A DNA stretch of 64,000 nucleotides, from positions 1 to 64,000 of the forward strand of contig OZ244251.1 of the NCBI GenBank assembly GCA_965217175.1. The letters run 5' to 3'. Made by a program: the position numbers and the translations under genes. Below are positions 8,941 to 17,644 of the stretch, piece after piece. Below the pieces are notes generated by a model. The model saw only the letters and a program-made list of their open reading frames with translations. It was not told the DNA's origin and did no database searches. This DNA is from Bin87 sp965217175 (GTDB lineage: Bacteria; Chloroflexota; Dehalococcoidia; Lucifugimonadales; UBA3495). Within the stretch, counting starts at the first letter, position 1; each line of letters begins with the position of its first letter.

Positions 8941-10947
8941 TCAGGCGGGTTCCAGCAGCAGGTTGCCGTAGGGGTCAACTACCCCAGTCCAGTCGGGCGG
9001 GATAACGATCGTAGTATCGAGCTGCAGCAACAGCGCCGGCCCTGGAACCCTGTTGCCAGTCTCCAACCGATTCCGATCGTACAATAAGGTGTCCACGCGA
9101 CCGCCCGGGAAGACAACCTCGGCGGAGCCGGTGGCGGCGTGGGCGGCGTCCCCGCCAACGTACGCGGCAGGTTCCATTTCAGGTTTGTCGACGGGAAGTT
9201 CGAGCTTGAGCCGCAGGTTGACTACCTCGATGGGCAGGGAACGGTCGGCATACCCGAATCGTTGCAGGTGGGAAGCATAGAAACCGGAGGAAATAGTGCG
9301 GGTCAGATCGCCGCGACCGGTGAGAGACGGGCAATCCACTGTTATCTCGAATGACTGGCCCACGTAACGCACATCAAGGAACCGGCGAGCGGTCATGCCA
9401 TCTGCCGGCAAACCCTCTTCGAAAAGCTCCGCTCTCGCCTGGCCTTCCATGCCGTGGAACTCCTCTTCGAGCCGGTCTTTGTCCAGGGCATCGCCGCGCA
9501 ACATTACGGTACGCGAATAATCCTTGACCACGTCGGCGATGGCTACGCCCAACGCCGACAGGATGCCAGGATGAGCAGGAACCAAAACTCTGGGGATTCC
9601 CAGTTCAGCAGCCAGTTCGCAGGCGTGCATTGGCCCGGCTCCGCCGAACGGGACCAGCGTAAACTCCCGCGGGTCGTAGCCACGTTCCAAGGATATGGAA
9701 CGGATGGCGCGTTCCATGTTGGAGTTGACGACGCGAATGATTCCCAACGCCGTATCGGTTACCGAAGCGCCCACATCGCCCGACAAATCAGCCATCAACC
9801 CTTCTGCCCGCTCCCGGTCCAGCACCATCCGGCCGCCGAGAAATTCGTCGGCACGCAATCGACCCAGCGTGAGATTGGCGTCGGTAACCGTGATCCTGTC
9901 GCCGTGGCCATAGCATGCTGGTCCGGGCTCAGCGCCCGCCGATTGCGGGCCAACCACCAGGGCGCCACCTGAATCAACCCGCGCAATCGACCCTCCGCCA
10001 GCTCCCACCGTGTGGATTTCTATCATGGGGACGCTGACCGGATATCCGCCCAAATTTGCCGATGTGGTTTCTTTGATACGACCCGGACACAGGGAGACGT
10101 CGGTAGAGGTCCCACCCATATCCAGGGTAATGATGTCGGGAAAGCCGGCCTGCACGCCAGTATAAAAAGCGCCAACCACGCCGCCGGCCGGCCCGCTCAG
10201 AATAGTTCTAACCGGCTGCTCGGCCCCCAGGCGCGCGGTGATACTGCCACCGGATGATTGCATAATGCGCAGCCCGCTTCCCAAAACCTCTTCCAGTTCG
10301 GTCAAATACCGGGCCATCACCGGGCCCACGTACGAATTGACAACCACCGTGCTGGTCCGCTCGTATTCACGAAATTCCGGCAGTATCCTGGAAGATATGG
10401 AGATGAACGGGCGACCGGGAAGCCGGGATAAATGGTTGGCCAGAATTTCCTCATGGGCCGGGTTCAGAAACGAGAACAGGAAAGATACGGCAATACCATC
10501 CACATCTTCCTGTTCCAGCAGCGTCAACAGGGACTGCACAGATTCTGGGGTCAGGTCCTCCAGGATGGCGCCGGTGTAGTCAACGCGCTCCAGCAACCCG
10601 AAGCGCAATTCCGAAGGGGCCAACGGTGGCGGCCTTTCCATTGACAGGTCATAGAGGTCGGCCCGATTTTGCCGGCCGATTTCCAGAACGTCCTCAAACC
10701 CCAGGGTAGTAACCAGCGCGGTGCGTCCGCCCTTGCCTTCCAGCAGGGCGTTGGTGGCGACCGTGCTGCCGTGGACGAAGTCTGCATCGTTCACGTTGAC
10801 GCCCGTGTCGGTAATGCCCGTGACAATGCCGTGCGACGGATTTGACGGCGTGGAAGGCAGTTTATGAATGACCAGACGGCCATTCTCCAGAACGGCTATA
10901 TCGGTGAAGGTCCCGCCGACATCAATGCCAACAACGGTTCGCGTCAT
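8941..10947 (-). CDS. Hydantoinase A/oxoprolinase family protein (HyuA-like)
   Basis: The protein begins TRTVVGIDVGGTFTDIAVLE, an actin-fold ATP-binding start. It also has VHGSTVATNALLEGKG, ILSGPAGGVVGAFY, ITLDMGGTSTDVSLCPG, GAGGGSIARVDSGGAL and FGGAGPMHACELAAELGI. This is the ATPase A subunit of the N-methylhydantoinase/5-oxoprolinase family at its usual length (about 668 aa). The start at 10947 gives the canonical N-terminus; an ATG at 10980 adds 11 residues and cannot be excluded. It is first of the long minus-strand array, followed immediately by the PIG-L gene. Confidence 0.93.
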   Translation of the reverse strand: MTRTVVGIDVGGTFTDIAVLENGRLVIHKLPSTPSNPSHGIVTGITDTGVNVNDADFVHGSTVATNALLEGKGGRTALVTTLGFEDVLEIGRQNRADLYDLSMERPPPLAPSELRFGLLERVDYTGAILEDLTPESVQSLLTLLEQEDVDGIAVSFLFSFLNPAHEEILANHLSRLPGRPFISISSRILPEFREYERTSTVVVNSYVGPVMARYLTELEEVLGSGLRIMQSSGGSITARLGAEQPVRTILSGPAGGVVGAFYTGVQAGFPDIITLDMGGTSTDVSLCPGRIKETTSANLGGYPVSVPMIEIHTVGAGGGSIARVDSGGALVVGPQSAGAEPGPACYGHGDRITVTDANLTLGRLRADEFLGGRMVLDRERAEGLMADLSGDVGASVTDTALGIIRVVNSNMERAIRSISLERGYDPREFTLVPFGGAGPMHACELAAELGIPRVLVPAHPGILSALGVAIADVVKDYSRTVMLRGDALDKDRLEEEFHGMEGQARAELFEEGLPADGMTARRFLDVRYVGQSFEITVDCPSLTGRGDLTRTISSGFYASHLQRFGYADRSLPIEVVNLRLKLELPVDKPEMEPAAYVGGDAAHAATGSAEVVFPGGRVDTLLYDRNRLETGNRVPGPALLLQLDTTIVIPPDWTGVVDPYGNLLLEPA

Positions 10948-11008
10948 CTCGGCGTTGACCCCGCGATTGCCTCGCGGCATATCCAGAAATCACAGGCGTG
11001 GTGAGCCA

Positions 11009-11737
11009 CTATTTCCCCTCTTCCAGCTCGATTCGCAATCTCTTGTTTATTCGCCCCTTGCTCTCGTGTCCAACCACCCGTATACGACCCACCTCGCGAG
11101 TGTTGCGGACGTGGGTGCCACCGTCGGCCTGAAGGTCAAGTCCCGTTATATCGATAGTGCGAACTTCGGAGATAGCCGGCGGGAGCAGGTTTACTTTGGT
11201 GCGGATCAGGTCGGGGTGAGCATCGGCGGCAGATCTATGGAGGTAGTCAACGTTGATATCCCTCTCCTGAGCAACTTCCAGGTTTATGGTCGTCTCTATT
11301 TCGTGAGCGAATTCGGCGGACATATTTTCGAGTTCGAAATCCATGCGAGCGGCCCCCGGGCGCATATCGCCGCCGGTTACCAGGGCGCCGTAATCACGCC
11401 ATACCACTCCGCAAAGGATATGCAGCGCGGTGTGCGTGCGCATCAGTTGGTAGCGCCGGTCCCAATCTATAGCAGCGCGTACGGTTGTTCCTACCGTCAA
11501 GGCTGGTTCACCTGGCACCGTGTGAACCACCGACCCACTCACCCGGCCAACTTTGGTAACGGCGCACGAATTTCCCGTCGCGAGATCCGTCAGGGTTCCC
11601 GTATCGCACGGTTGACCGCCACCGCCGGCGTAAAATACCGTTTGATCCAAAATCACCCCACCGTCGTCCGAAACCCCGGTCACGACCGCGTCGGTTTGCT
11701 GCATATATGCATCATCCAGGAACAACAGCTTGGTCAT
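11009..11737 (-). CDS. alaX: Alanyl-tRNA editing protein (AlaX-type trans-editing domain)
   Basis: The 242-aa protein is a stand-alone tRNA-editing domain related to the C-terminal part of AlaRS. It has the GGGGQP loop (TVFYAGGGGQPCDTG), the metal-binding RTHTALHIL (HxxxH), and the second motif DGGTHVRNTREVG. There Asp replaces the Cys of the synthetase motif, as is common in free-standing AlaX. Such proteins hydrolyse Ser or Gly mischarged on tRNA-Ala. It is divergent from dnaN and has its own extended -10 promoter in the shared intergenic region. Confidence 0.9.
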   Translation of the reverse strand: MTKLLFLDDAYMQQTDAVVTGVSDDGGVILDQTVFYAGGGGQPCDTGTLTDLATGNSCAVTKVGRVSGSVVHTVPGEPALTVGTTVRAAIDWDRRYQLMRTHTALHILCGVVWRDYGALVTGGDMRPGAARMDFELENMSAEFAHEIETTINLEVAQERDINVDYLHRSAADAHPDLIRTKVNLLPPAISEVRTIDITGLDLQADGGTHVRNTREVGRIRVVGHESKGRINKRLRIELEEGK

Positions 11738-11797
11738 CGTCTCCTCGCCAAAAGATCAGGTTATCGGTGGATGCCGCCCATTGTTAGCGCAACGGTT

Positions 11798-11806
11798 ATT
11801 ATAGCA
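11798..11806 (-). promoter_or_regulatory. Extended -10 promoter for alaX
   Basis: Reading the minus strand the site is TGCTATAAT, a perfect -10 hexamer with the TGn extension, and no recognisable -35 box. It would start transcription about 55 nt before the alaX start codon. Confidence 0.5.
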
Positions 11807-11842
11807 ACGGTGATTCCGTCGTGGGGCTGGCATTCGCCAGCG

Positions 11843-11851
11843 TGATATAAT
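11843..11851 (+). promoter_or_regulatory. Extended -10 promoter for dnaN
   Basis: The plus strand reads TGATATAAT about 31 nt before the dnaN ATG. The hexamer is a perfect consensus with the TGn extension and there is no good -35 at 17-bp spacing, mirroring the divergent alaX promoter. The leader would be only about 25 nt. Confidence 0.55.
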
Positions 11852-11882
11852 TCACAAAATTCTGCATTGATAAGGTTTTTCA

Positions 11883-13055
11883 ATGATGAAACTGTCTTGC
11901 CTTCAGGAAAACCTTGCCCGAGGGTTGGCAACGGTAGGTCGCGCGGTCGCCAGCCGGTCAACGCTTCCGATTACGCAAAACGTCCTGCTCAAGACCGACC
12001 AGGGCATGCTGATGCTGTCCGCCACCAACCTGGAAATTGCCATAACCACCTGGATCGGCGCAATGATAGAAGAAGAAGGCGCAATCACGGTCCCGCACCG
12101 CCTGCTCGCCGACCTGGTGAATTCCCTCCCCAACGACCGCATCGACCTTGACCTGGAAGGTCCAGACGTCGAAGGCGAAGATGGGACAACCGTAGCCGGG
12201 AACGTGCTGCATCTGACCTGCGGCCGCGCGGTGGCCCACATGAACGGCGCTGATCCCGCAGATTTCCCACCGGTGCCGCAGGTCGGAGAGGGCACTGCAA
12301 CCAACATCGACCCCGCGGTTCTGCGCTCGGGAATCGGATTGGTGGCTTTCTCGGCGGCCAGTGACGAGTCGCGTCCGGTTCTGACTGGTGTCGAAGTCAA
12401 ACTGCATGAGTCCAGCCTGGTGATGGCCGCTGCGGATGGTTTCCGATTGGCGGTGTACACGGGCCAACTGGCTCAACCGGTCGAACAGGACCTCCAGGTC
12501 ATCGTGCCGGCTCGCACGTTGCAGGAAGTACAGCGGTTGGTATCGGAACAGACCGCCCCGGTGCAGGTAACGCTTTCGCCGGAGCGGGGCCAGGTGATGT
12601 TCAAATTGGAAAACGTTGAACTGGTTTCTCAACTATTACAGGGAAGTTTTCCCAATTACGAACAATTGATTCCCGCGAGCTACGAAACCAGGGCGGTGAT
12701 GGAACTGGACGATTTGAAGAGGGCCACACAGTCCGCCGCTGTGTTCGCCCGCGACGGCAGCAATATCGTGCGCATGGAGATGATGCCGGAAGGGTCCACC
12801 GAAGGCGGCCGTCTCAAGGTCTCCGCCCGGTCTGAAGAAGTTGGGGACAATCTGGATGAACTGGATATCGAGCAGATGGATGGTGAGGACGCCAAGATCG
12901 CGTTCAACGTCCGATACCTGCAAGACATCGTGAACGTGTTGGGGCGGGGCAAAGTCGCCATCGAAGTCACCAACTCATCCAGCCCGGGAGTATTTCGTCC
13001 GGCCGAATCAGACAGCTATGTGCACGTCGTGATGCCAATGTACGTTCAGTGGTGA
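11883..13055 (+). CDS. dnaN: DNA polymerase III beta subunit (sliding clamp)
   Basis: The 390-aa protein has the three-domain clamp length and landmarks: KLSCLQENLARGLATVGRAV, STLPITQNVLLKT, LLADLVNSLPNDRIDL, FSAASDESRPVLTGV, AADGFRLAVYTG, FPNYEQLIP, FNVRYLQDIVNVL, and the C-terminal VHVVMPM. It ends MPMYVQW. It forms the ring that tethers replicative polymerase to DNA. The start is ATG 11883 or the adjacent ATG 11886. No dnaA or recF neighbour is visible. The last codons coincide with a segment shared with a recombinase gene at 50 kb, implying that the 3' end of dnaN serves as an integration site. Confidence 0.96.
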   Translation: MMKLSCLQENLARGLATVGRAVASRSTLPITQNVLLKTDQGMLMLSATNLEIAITTWIGAMIEEEGAITVPHRLLADLVNSLPNDRIDLDLEGPDVEGEDGTTVAGNVLHLTCGRAVAHMNGADPADFPPVPQVGEGTATNIDPAVLRSGIGLVAFSAASDESRPVLTGVEVKLHESSLVMAAADGFRLAVYTGQLAQPVEQDLQVIVPARTLQEVQRLVSEQTAPVQVTLSPERGQVMFKLENVELVSQLLQGSFPNYEQLIPASYETRAVMELDDLKRATQSAAVFARDGSNIVRMEMMPEGSTEGGRLKVSARSEEVGDNLDELDIEQMDGEDAKIAFNVRYLQDIVNVLGRGKVAIEVTNSSSPGVFRPAESDSYVHVVMPMYVQW

Positions 13056-13421
13056 ATACCCGGGGGTCGACGACCCCCATCACCACCATCCGTTCTTTCG
13101 TGCCCACAATGCGGATCTTGAACCGGCGCAACAGCGCCCTTACTCCGTCACTATCCAGATTGTCAACCGCCTCGGCGAAACGCTCGAAGCACGCCCGGAT
13201 TCTGCTCTCCACCTCCACCGCATCCTCGTTCAACCTTTGCTGCTTTTCCAGTAATTCCAACTCCCGCAGATAACCGTCCTCCAAGTTGTTGATCGGACGG
13301 ATCAAGTTCTCGAACATATCCTGATTAATCAACTCCTTAGCTCTTTGCATCGCAAGGATCTCGTCTGATTCGTGCATTTCCCGATCTCCCGTTTGAGGCG
13401 CTTGATCTCCTGGCCTAGCAG
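12967..13421 (-). pseudogene. Serine recombinase, C-terminal remnant abutting dnaN
   Basis: The minus strand encodes a coiled-coil segment (KELINQDMFENLIRPINN, LELLEKQQRLNEDAVEVES) ending VDPRVFTTERTLAS. It matches in order and spacing the C-terminal coiled coil of the recombinase at 49959-51767 (DLIEDEMLNDQIAPI, then IDPGFPTTERTSAS). Upstream, in another frame, QEIKRLKREIGK matches that protein's QEINRLGRRIGK, so there is a frameshift. The catalytic domain is gone, cut off by IS1182 at about 13421. The last residues are read from the antisense of dnaN, so this is the fossil end of an integrated element. Confidence 0.7.
13031..13053 (+). other. Putative integration core at the dnaN 3' end
   Basis: These 23 bases match 50056-50078 at 22 of 23 positions, including the exact core ATGTACGTTCAGTGGT. 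The match continues loosely into a shared ACCCGGG to the right. At both places the bases are antisense to a serine recombinase C-terminus reading T-T-E-R-T. In dnaN they encode the last residues MYVQW. This is the pattern expected when an element integrates at a conserved gene end. Confidence 0.55.
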
Positions 13422-14472
13422 CGTGTCCGAGAAAAACGGTTGTTGAGACGTTTCGGGTATGATGGGTTGAGCATCAAACCAATTGAGGCGGCGATGAGCA
13501 AGACCTACCTTCCCTACGATCCCGACCAGCAGTTGCTGCTGCCGGCGGCCCTGCAGGAGTGGCTGCCGGGTGACCATCTGGCCTACTTCATCTCCGATGT
13601 GGTGGACCAACTGGACCCCCGCTTTCGCGGGGGCAGGCTCTCTCGGAGATCACGGCGCGTTACGAGGGAGAAAGGCGCGGTGGGCCGCCTTACCATCCTC
13701 GGATGATGGTCAAGGTGCTGCTCTACGGCTACTGCATCGGGGTGGCGTCATCGCGGCGCATTGCCCAACGCCTCCACCAGGACATCGCCTTTCGGGTGCT
13801 GGCGGCGAACAACGCTCCAGACTTCCGCACCATCTCCGACTTCCGCAAGGACCACCTGGCGGCGTTGACGGGTCTGTTTCTGCAGGTGCTGGCGCTGTGC
13901 CAGCGGGCGGGGCTGGTGAAGCTGGGCCACGTGGCGTTGGACGGCACCAAGGTCAGGGCCAACGCATCCAAGCACAAGGCGATGAGTTATAAACGCATGA
14001 AAGAGAAGGAAGCGCAGTTGGCGGCGGAGGTGGCGGAGTTGCTGCGGCGGGCCCAGGAGGTGGATGAGGAGGAGGACCGCAGGTACGGCCAGGACAAGCG
14101 TGGAGACGAGTTGCCGGAGGAACTGGCCTTTCGGGAAGGCCGGTTGGAGAAAATACGGGAGGCGATGGCGGCGTTGGAAGCCGAGGCTCAGGCGGCGGCG
14201 GAACAGGCCGAGGTCGAAGGCAAGACCCATCCTGGGGTGCCCGAGGACAAAGCCCAGCGCAACTTCACCGATGCTGAGTCCCGCATCATGCCTGGGCCGG
14301 GTGGCCGGGACTTCCAGCAGGCGTACAACTGTCAGGCGGTGGTGGACCATGCCCGCCAGGTCATCGTGGCGGCCCGGGCCACCAACCAGTCCTCGGACAA
14401 ACAGCAGGCGGTAGGCATGATTGAGGAAGCCATCAGCAACACCGGCGCAGTGCCCAGGGAAGTATCCGCCGA
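13421..14472 (+). mobile_element. IS1182-family element, 3'-truncated, transposase frameshifted
   Basis: The transposase starts at ATG 13494 (MSKTYLPYDPDQQLLLPAAL). It loses frame at a 23-nt palindromic insertion (13617-13639), then continues as LSEITARYEGERRG and onward from 13640 to about 14472. Recognisable DDE pieces are KLGHVALDGTKVRANASKHK and FTDAESRIMPGPGG. It stops abruptly after PREVSADA, where the sequence changes to the antisense of a GLUG-repeat gene, so the C-terminal third is missing. A separate IS1182 C-terminal fragment lies at 49590-49834. The left end begins near GTGTCCGAGAAAAAC. Confidence 0.85.
13617..13639 (+). repeat. Small palindromic element, copy 1
   Basis: A 23-nt insertion sits between the codons for Asp and Leu of the IS1182 transposase. 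It has G/C arms CCCCGC and GCGGGG around TTTC, and the tail GCAGGCT. Removing it restores the family reading frame QLD-LSEITARYEG. It is related to three copies inside the IS630 remnant near 47 kb. Confidence 0.7.
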
Positions 14473-15946
14473 CGCTGTCCGACTGCCCCGACGCGCCAGT
14501 ATCCCAGTAGCTGTCCGCAAAGGTTCCGAGGCTCGACCCGATCAGGCCGCCGATGTAGTTACCTCCGGCTTCTCCCGAGACTGGTCCGGTGGCATAGCTG
14601 TCGGTGATCCCCGGTATCCCCGGTGTAGCCCACCAGCCCTCCGAAGCCGTTGAACACAATACTCCTGGACTCCACAAGGATGCCGCCCACCGCCGTGACA
14701 CTGCCCGTGGCGTAACTGGCCATGATGGACTCACCGCTGTTGCCCGTGAGACCGCCGACATATCCACCGTGGGCTGAAACGTCGGCGGAGGCTTAGCTGG
14801 CTACGATGCTGCCCACGACGTTGCTGCCGAGCAGACCCCTACCCACCAGGTGCCCACTACCGACCCTCCCGACGTATAACTCATTGAAACCTTACCTAGG
14901 TGTTCGCCGGCCAGGGTGCCCGTGAGCTGATCGCCGGTAATGTGCGGCGACTCCAGACCCACGTTGCGGATCACGCTGCCGTAACCGGTAGCGCCAAAAG
15001 GCCAACGTAGTCGGTGCTGGGGCGGTTGATTAAAGACGTTGGAGATGGTGTGGCTGTTGCCGTGCAAGGTGGCTTCAAAGGGATTCCTGGAGCGACCCCC
15101 GATGGATTGCAAGCCCTTGCCGCCGTTCCAGTAATGGTCGCCCGACCCGGCGGAACCGTCACCGTTGGTATCCAAGTCCAGGTTGGAGATCAATTCGTAG
15201 CCGATGCACCCCGATGAGGTACAACCCATCCCGGCCGAGACGCCCACAAAAACCATGGAGTAAGCGCGGTTCGTAGAGTCGCCGTCTCCGTCCAGGTCCC
15301 AGCGGATGGCGTCCAACTGCCGCAAGGTGGAGACTTCTATCAACCCGTCATCATCCGCATCGTAATCAAAGTGCGCCGGTGGTAACTTTGCGAATCCCCA
15401 TCCCCATGTATTATTGGTTGCAATCCCCCTGCGTTCGGCGCCGTGGGTAAGATAATCCACCACTTCGGGCGGGCTAAGGTAGGGAACTGCCTGGCGGACC
15501 GAAGCAACGAGGCCAGCCAAATGCGGCGCTGCCTGGCTGGTCCCATTAAAAATGCCATCCCACGCTGTTGAATATCCCTGATCCAGGCCGACCAGATCCG
15601 GTTTGGTTCTACCGTCTGGCGTGGGCCCTACACTGCTAAAATATTCTATCTGCAATGGGGTTCGCCAATCCATCGCTCCGATTGCCATCATGCCGCGGTT
15701 GGCGCTTTCGGCCGGGTTGCCTATACTTCCGTGCGTATAGTACGTGTACGTATGCTGGTTGACCGTTTGCAGTTGCATCCACGTCGGCATGGGGCCGGAG
15801 TACAGCTTTACTTGGATGTAGTACTGGCCGTCCTGGCTGGGTGTCCAGGAGATCCATTCATATGGGGTGTCGCCGGGGTTTCCAGATTGGTGCGCGTGGC
15901 TCTGCCAGGCTATGCTGCCATCCGAATGGAACAGATACAGGTCTAG

Positions 15947-17180
15947 CAGGATGTTGAAATGGGGTGGTTGAATGGTGGGGTGCAGTATTCGGGCGTCGTA
16001 ATATCACACGCTGGCGTCTGCGATCCGGGGTCTGAGGTCTGGTTGACGCTGGTCTCAGACCGATTTAGGAGCTTTCCAGCATGGTGAGCCGGTTCAGGAC
16101 AGACTGATCCCACGGCTCACGCTGTGGCCGCCGTCAGTTTGGCCAGTCGCACCAGGTTGTAGGCGGCGATAGTCATTTCCGCCCACAAGCGGTTGCGGGC
16201 AATCCCGCAGCAGCGCAACTTCCTCCCTACGGCTACCGTGTTGATCCAGCCGAATACTTCCTCCACGCGCTTGCGTGCCCGTTGACTGACCCGGTAGCTC
16301 TCGTGGCGAGTGGTGCGCCCGTTGATGGCCGAACGCTGCTTCTGGGCCACATGCGGCGTTACCTTCAGGTTTCGGCATTCCTTGACAAAGCCCCTGGTGT
16401 CGCAGCCACCGTCGGCGCCCACAGTGATGCGTCGGATGCCCGGCGCCGACGCCAGCATCTCCACCGCCGCGTCCCGTTCCCCGGCGCCGTCGGCAGGCGT
16501 GAGTCGCACGTCCACCACCAAGCCTTCCCGATTGTCCATCAGCACGTGGGCGCCGAAACACAGCCGTGCTTCCTTGCCTTTACCCTTCCTGGCCAGCCGA
16601 GCCTCGGGGTCGGTGGTGGACCGGTGGGTCTCATTGCGCCGCCGCTCACCCCGAAAGTCCACTTCCCGATTGCGACCGCCGCCGCCGTCCCCCAAGGCTG
16701 CACTCGGCGGTGGGTCTCCGTCCCGGGGACGGAAACTCTTCAGCGATGCCCAGGCGTCCAACAGCCGTTGCCGGTTCTTGGCGAACACCGAGTGGTCGAA
16801 ACTGTGGTCCATGATGTTCAGGTCCAGAATCCACTTGAACAACAGGTCGTGTTCCAGATGCTCGCAAAACTGGCGCTCACGGCGCACCGAGTAAAGCGCC
16901 ATCAGCAGGCCGGCTTTCAGCAGGTGCTCCGGCGGTATCGAGGCGCGGCCGTTGGCAGCATACATCCGGGCAAAGGTGGGCGAAAGCTGGGCCAGGGCCC
17001 GATCCACCATGGGCTTGATGCGTCGGATGGGGTGCTGCTGTGGCACCAGGGCGTCCGGCGTCACCGCCGTCAGCATCTCGACCTGCCGCGTGGCTTTGCC
17101 TCGCATCAGGAACCTCCACAGTCCTGGTACCCGGCATCCTACCATCACCTCGCTAACCCGCCCCGTTTTTCAACACCCTG
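15947..17180 (-). mobile_element. IS5-family element, complete, with 4-bp CTAG target duplication
   Basis: The ends are inverted: the left end reads CAGGATGTTGAAAT inward and the right end, on the minus strand, reads CAGGGTGTTGAAAA. CTAG flanks both sides (15943-15946 and 17181-17184). Collapsing the insertion to a single CTAG restores the host protease reading Q-T-D-L-D-L-Y-L-F. The length of 1234 bp is normal for the family. Confidence 0.9.
16117..17106 (-). CDS. IS5-family transposase
   Basis: A 329-aa DDE transposase. GGAGG lies 6 nt before the ATG at 17106, which is preferred over the longer ORF. Motifs: HSVFAKNRQRLLD; DFRGERRRNETHRSTTDPEA (first Asp); AGIRRITVGADGGCDTRGF-type second Asp region (read PGIRRITVGADGGCD); and SYRVSQRARKRVEEVFGW with the final Glu. 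There is no internal stop, so it is possibly active. Confidence 0.9.
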   Translation of the reverse strand: MRGKATRQVEMLTAVTPDALVPQQHPIRRIKPMVDRALAQLSPTFARMYAANGRASIPPEHLLKAGLLMALYSVRRERQFCEHLEHDLLFKWILDLNIMDHSFDHSVFAKNRQRLLDAWASLKSFRPRDGDPPPSAALGDGGGGRNREVDFRGERRRNETHRSTTDPEARLARKGKGKEARLCFGAHVLMDNREGLVVDVRLTPADGAGERDAAVEMLASAPGIRRITVGADGGCDTRGFVKECRNLKVTPHVAQKQRSAINGRTTRHESYRVSQRARKRVEEVFGWINTVAVGRKLRCCGIARNRLWAEMTIAAYNLVRLAKLTAATA

Positions 17181-17457
17181 CTAGGTCGGTTTGTGCATGG
17201 TCCCAGCTGCCGGCCCAGCGCAAACGGGTGTATGTTTCCTCATTTGCAGGCAAATCCAACATATTTTTTCGTCTGTCGAGGCAAACTCGATCCATGAGTC
17301 ACCGTCCGCATCGACGGGCGTTCCCAACCAAGAGCTTGGGGCGTAGTTACCGACGGCATTGATCCAGACCATGCCGGCTTCGACGCTCGTTCCAACGAAC
17401 GGAGCGGGCTGTTGTTATATGCCCAGGTGCCGTCGCCGGAGCCATCCCATCCCCAAG

Positions 17458-17644
17458 CTCGACTTTACGCAAAATTTAGAGGAAGCAACGGATGCCATCA
17501 CGTTGGGACGCCGCCACTCATGGCTGGAGTCGGAGGGTTTTTCACTATCCGCTGCCAACGCTGATGTCCAGGAACTTCCGGCTACCCTGTACCATTGAGT
17601 TGCAACCTCTCTCGCTTACGCCGCTTAAAATGCGTAAAGTCGAG
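17458..17644 (+). mobile_element. 187-bp MITE-like element, copy 1, flanked by CCAAG
   Basis: It is bounded by 14-bp perfect terminal inverted repeats (CTCGACTTTACGCA ... TGCGTAAAGTCGAG) and flanked by direct CCAAG copies (17453-17457 and 17645-17649). It is nearly identical, inverted, to 51077-51263, which has the same length and the same 5-bp flank. It has no coding capacity of its own. Removing the element plus one CCAAG restores the interrupted protease as N-H-S-V-T-W-G-W-D-G. Which transposase moves it is not evident in the window. Confidence 0.85.

Noticed and set aside
9454..9972. Plus-strand ORF opposite hyuA
   Set aside because: Antisense shadow; no ribosome site or family sequence.
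17359..17598. 79-aa ORF spanning the MITE copy 1
   Set aside because: It exists only because the MITE fuses frames at its edge; the MITE itself has no conserved protein.
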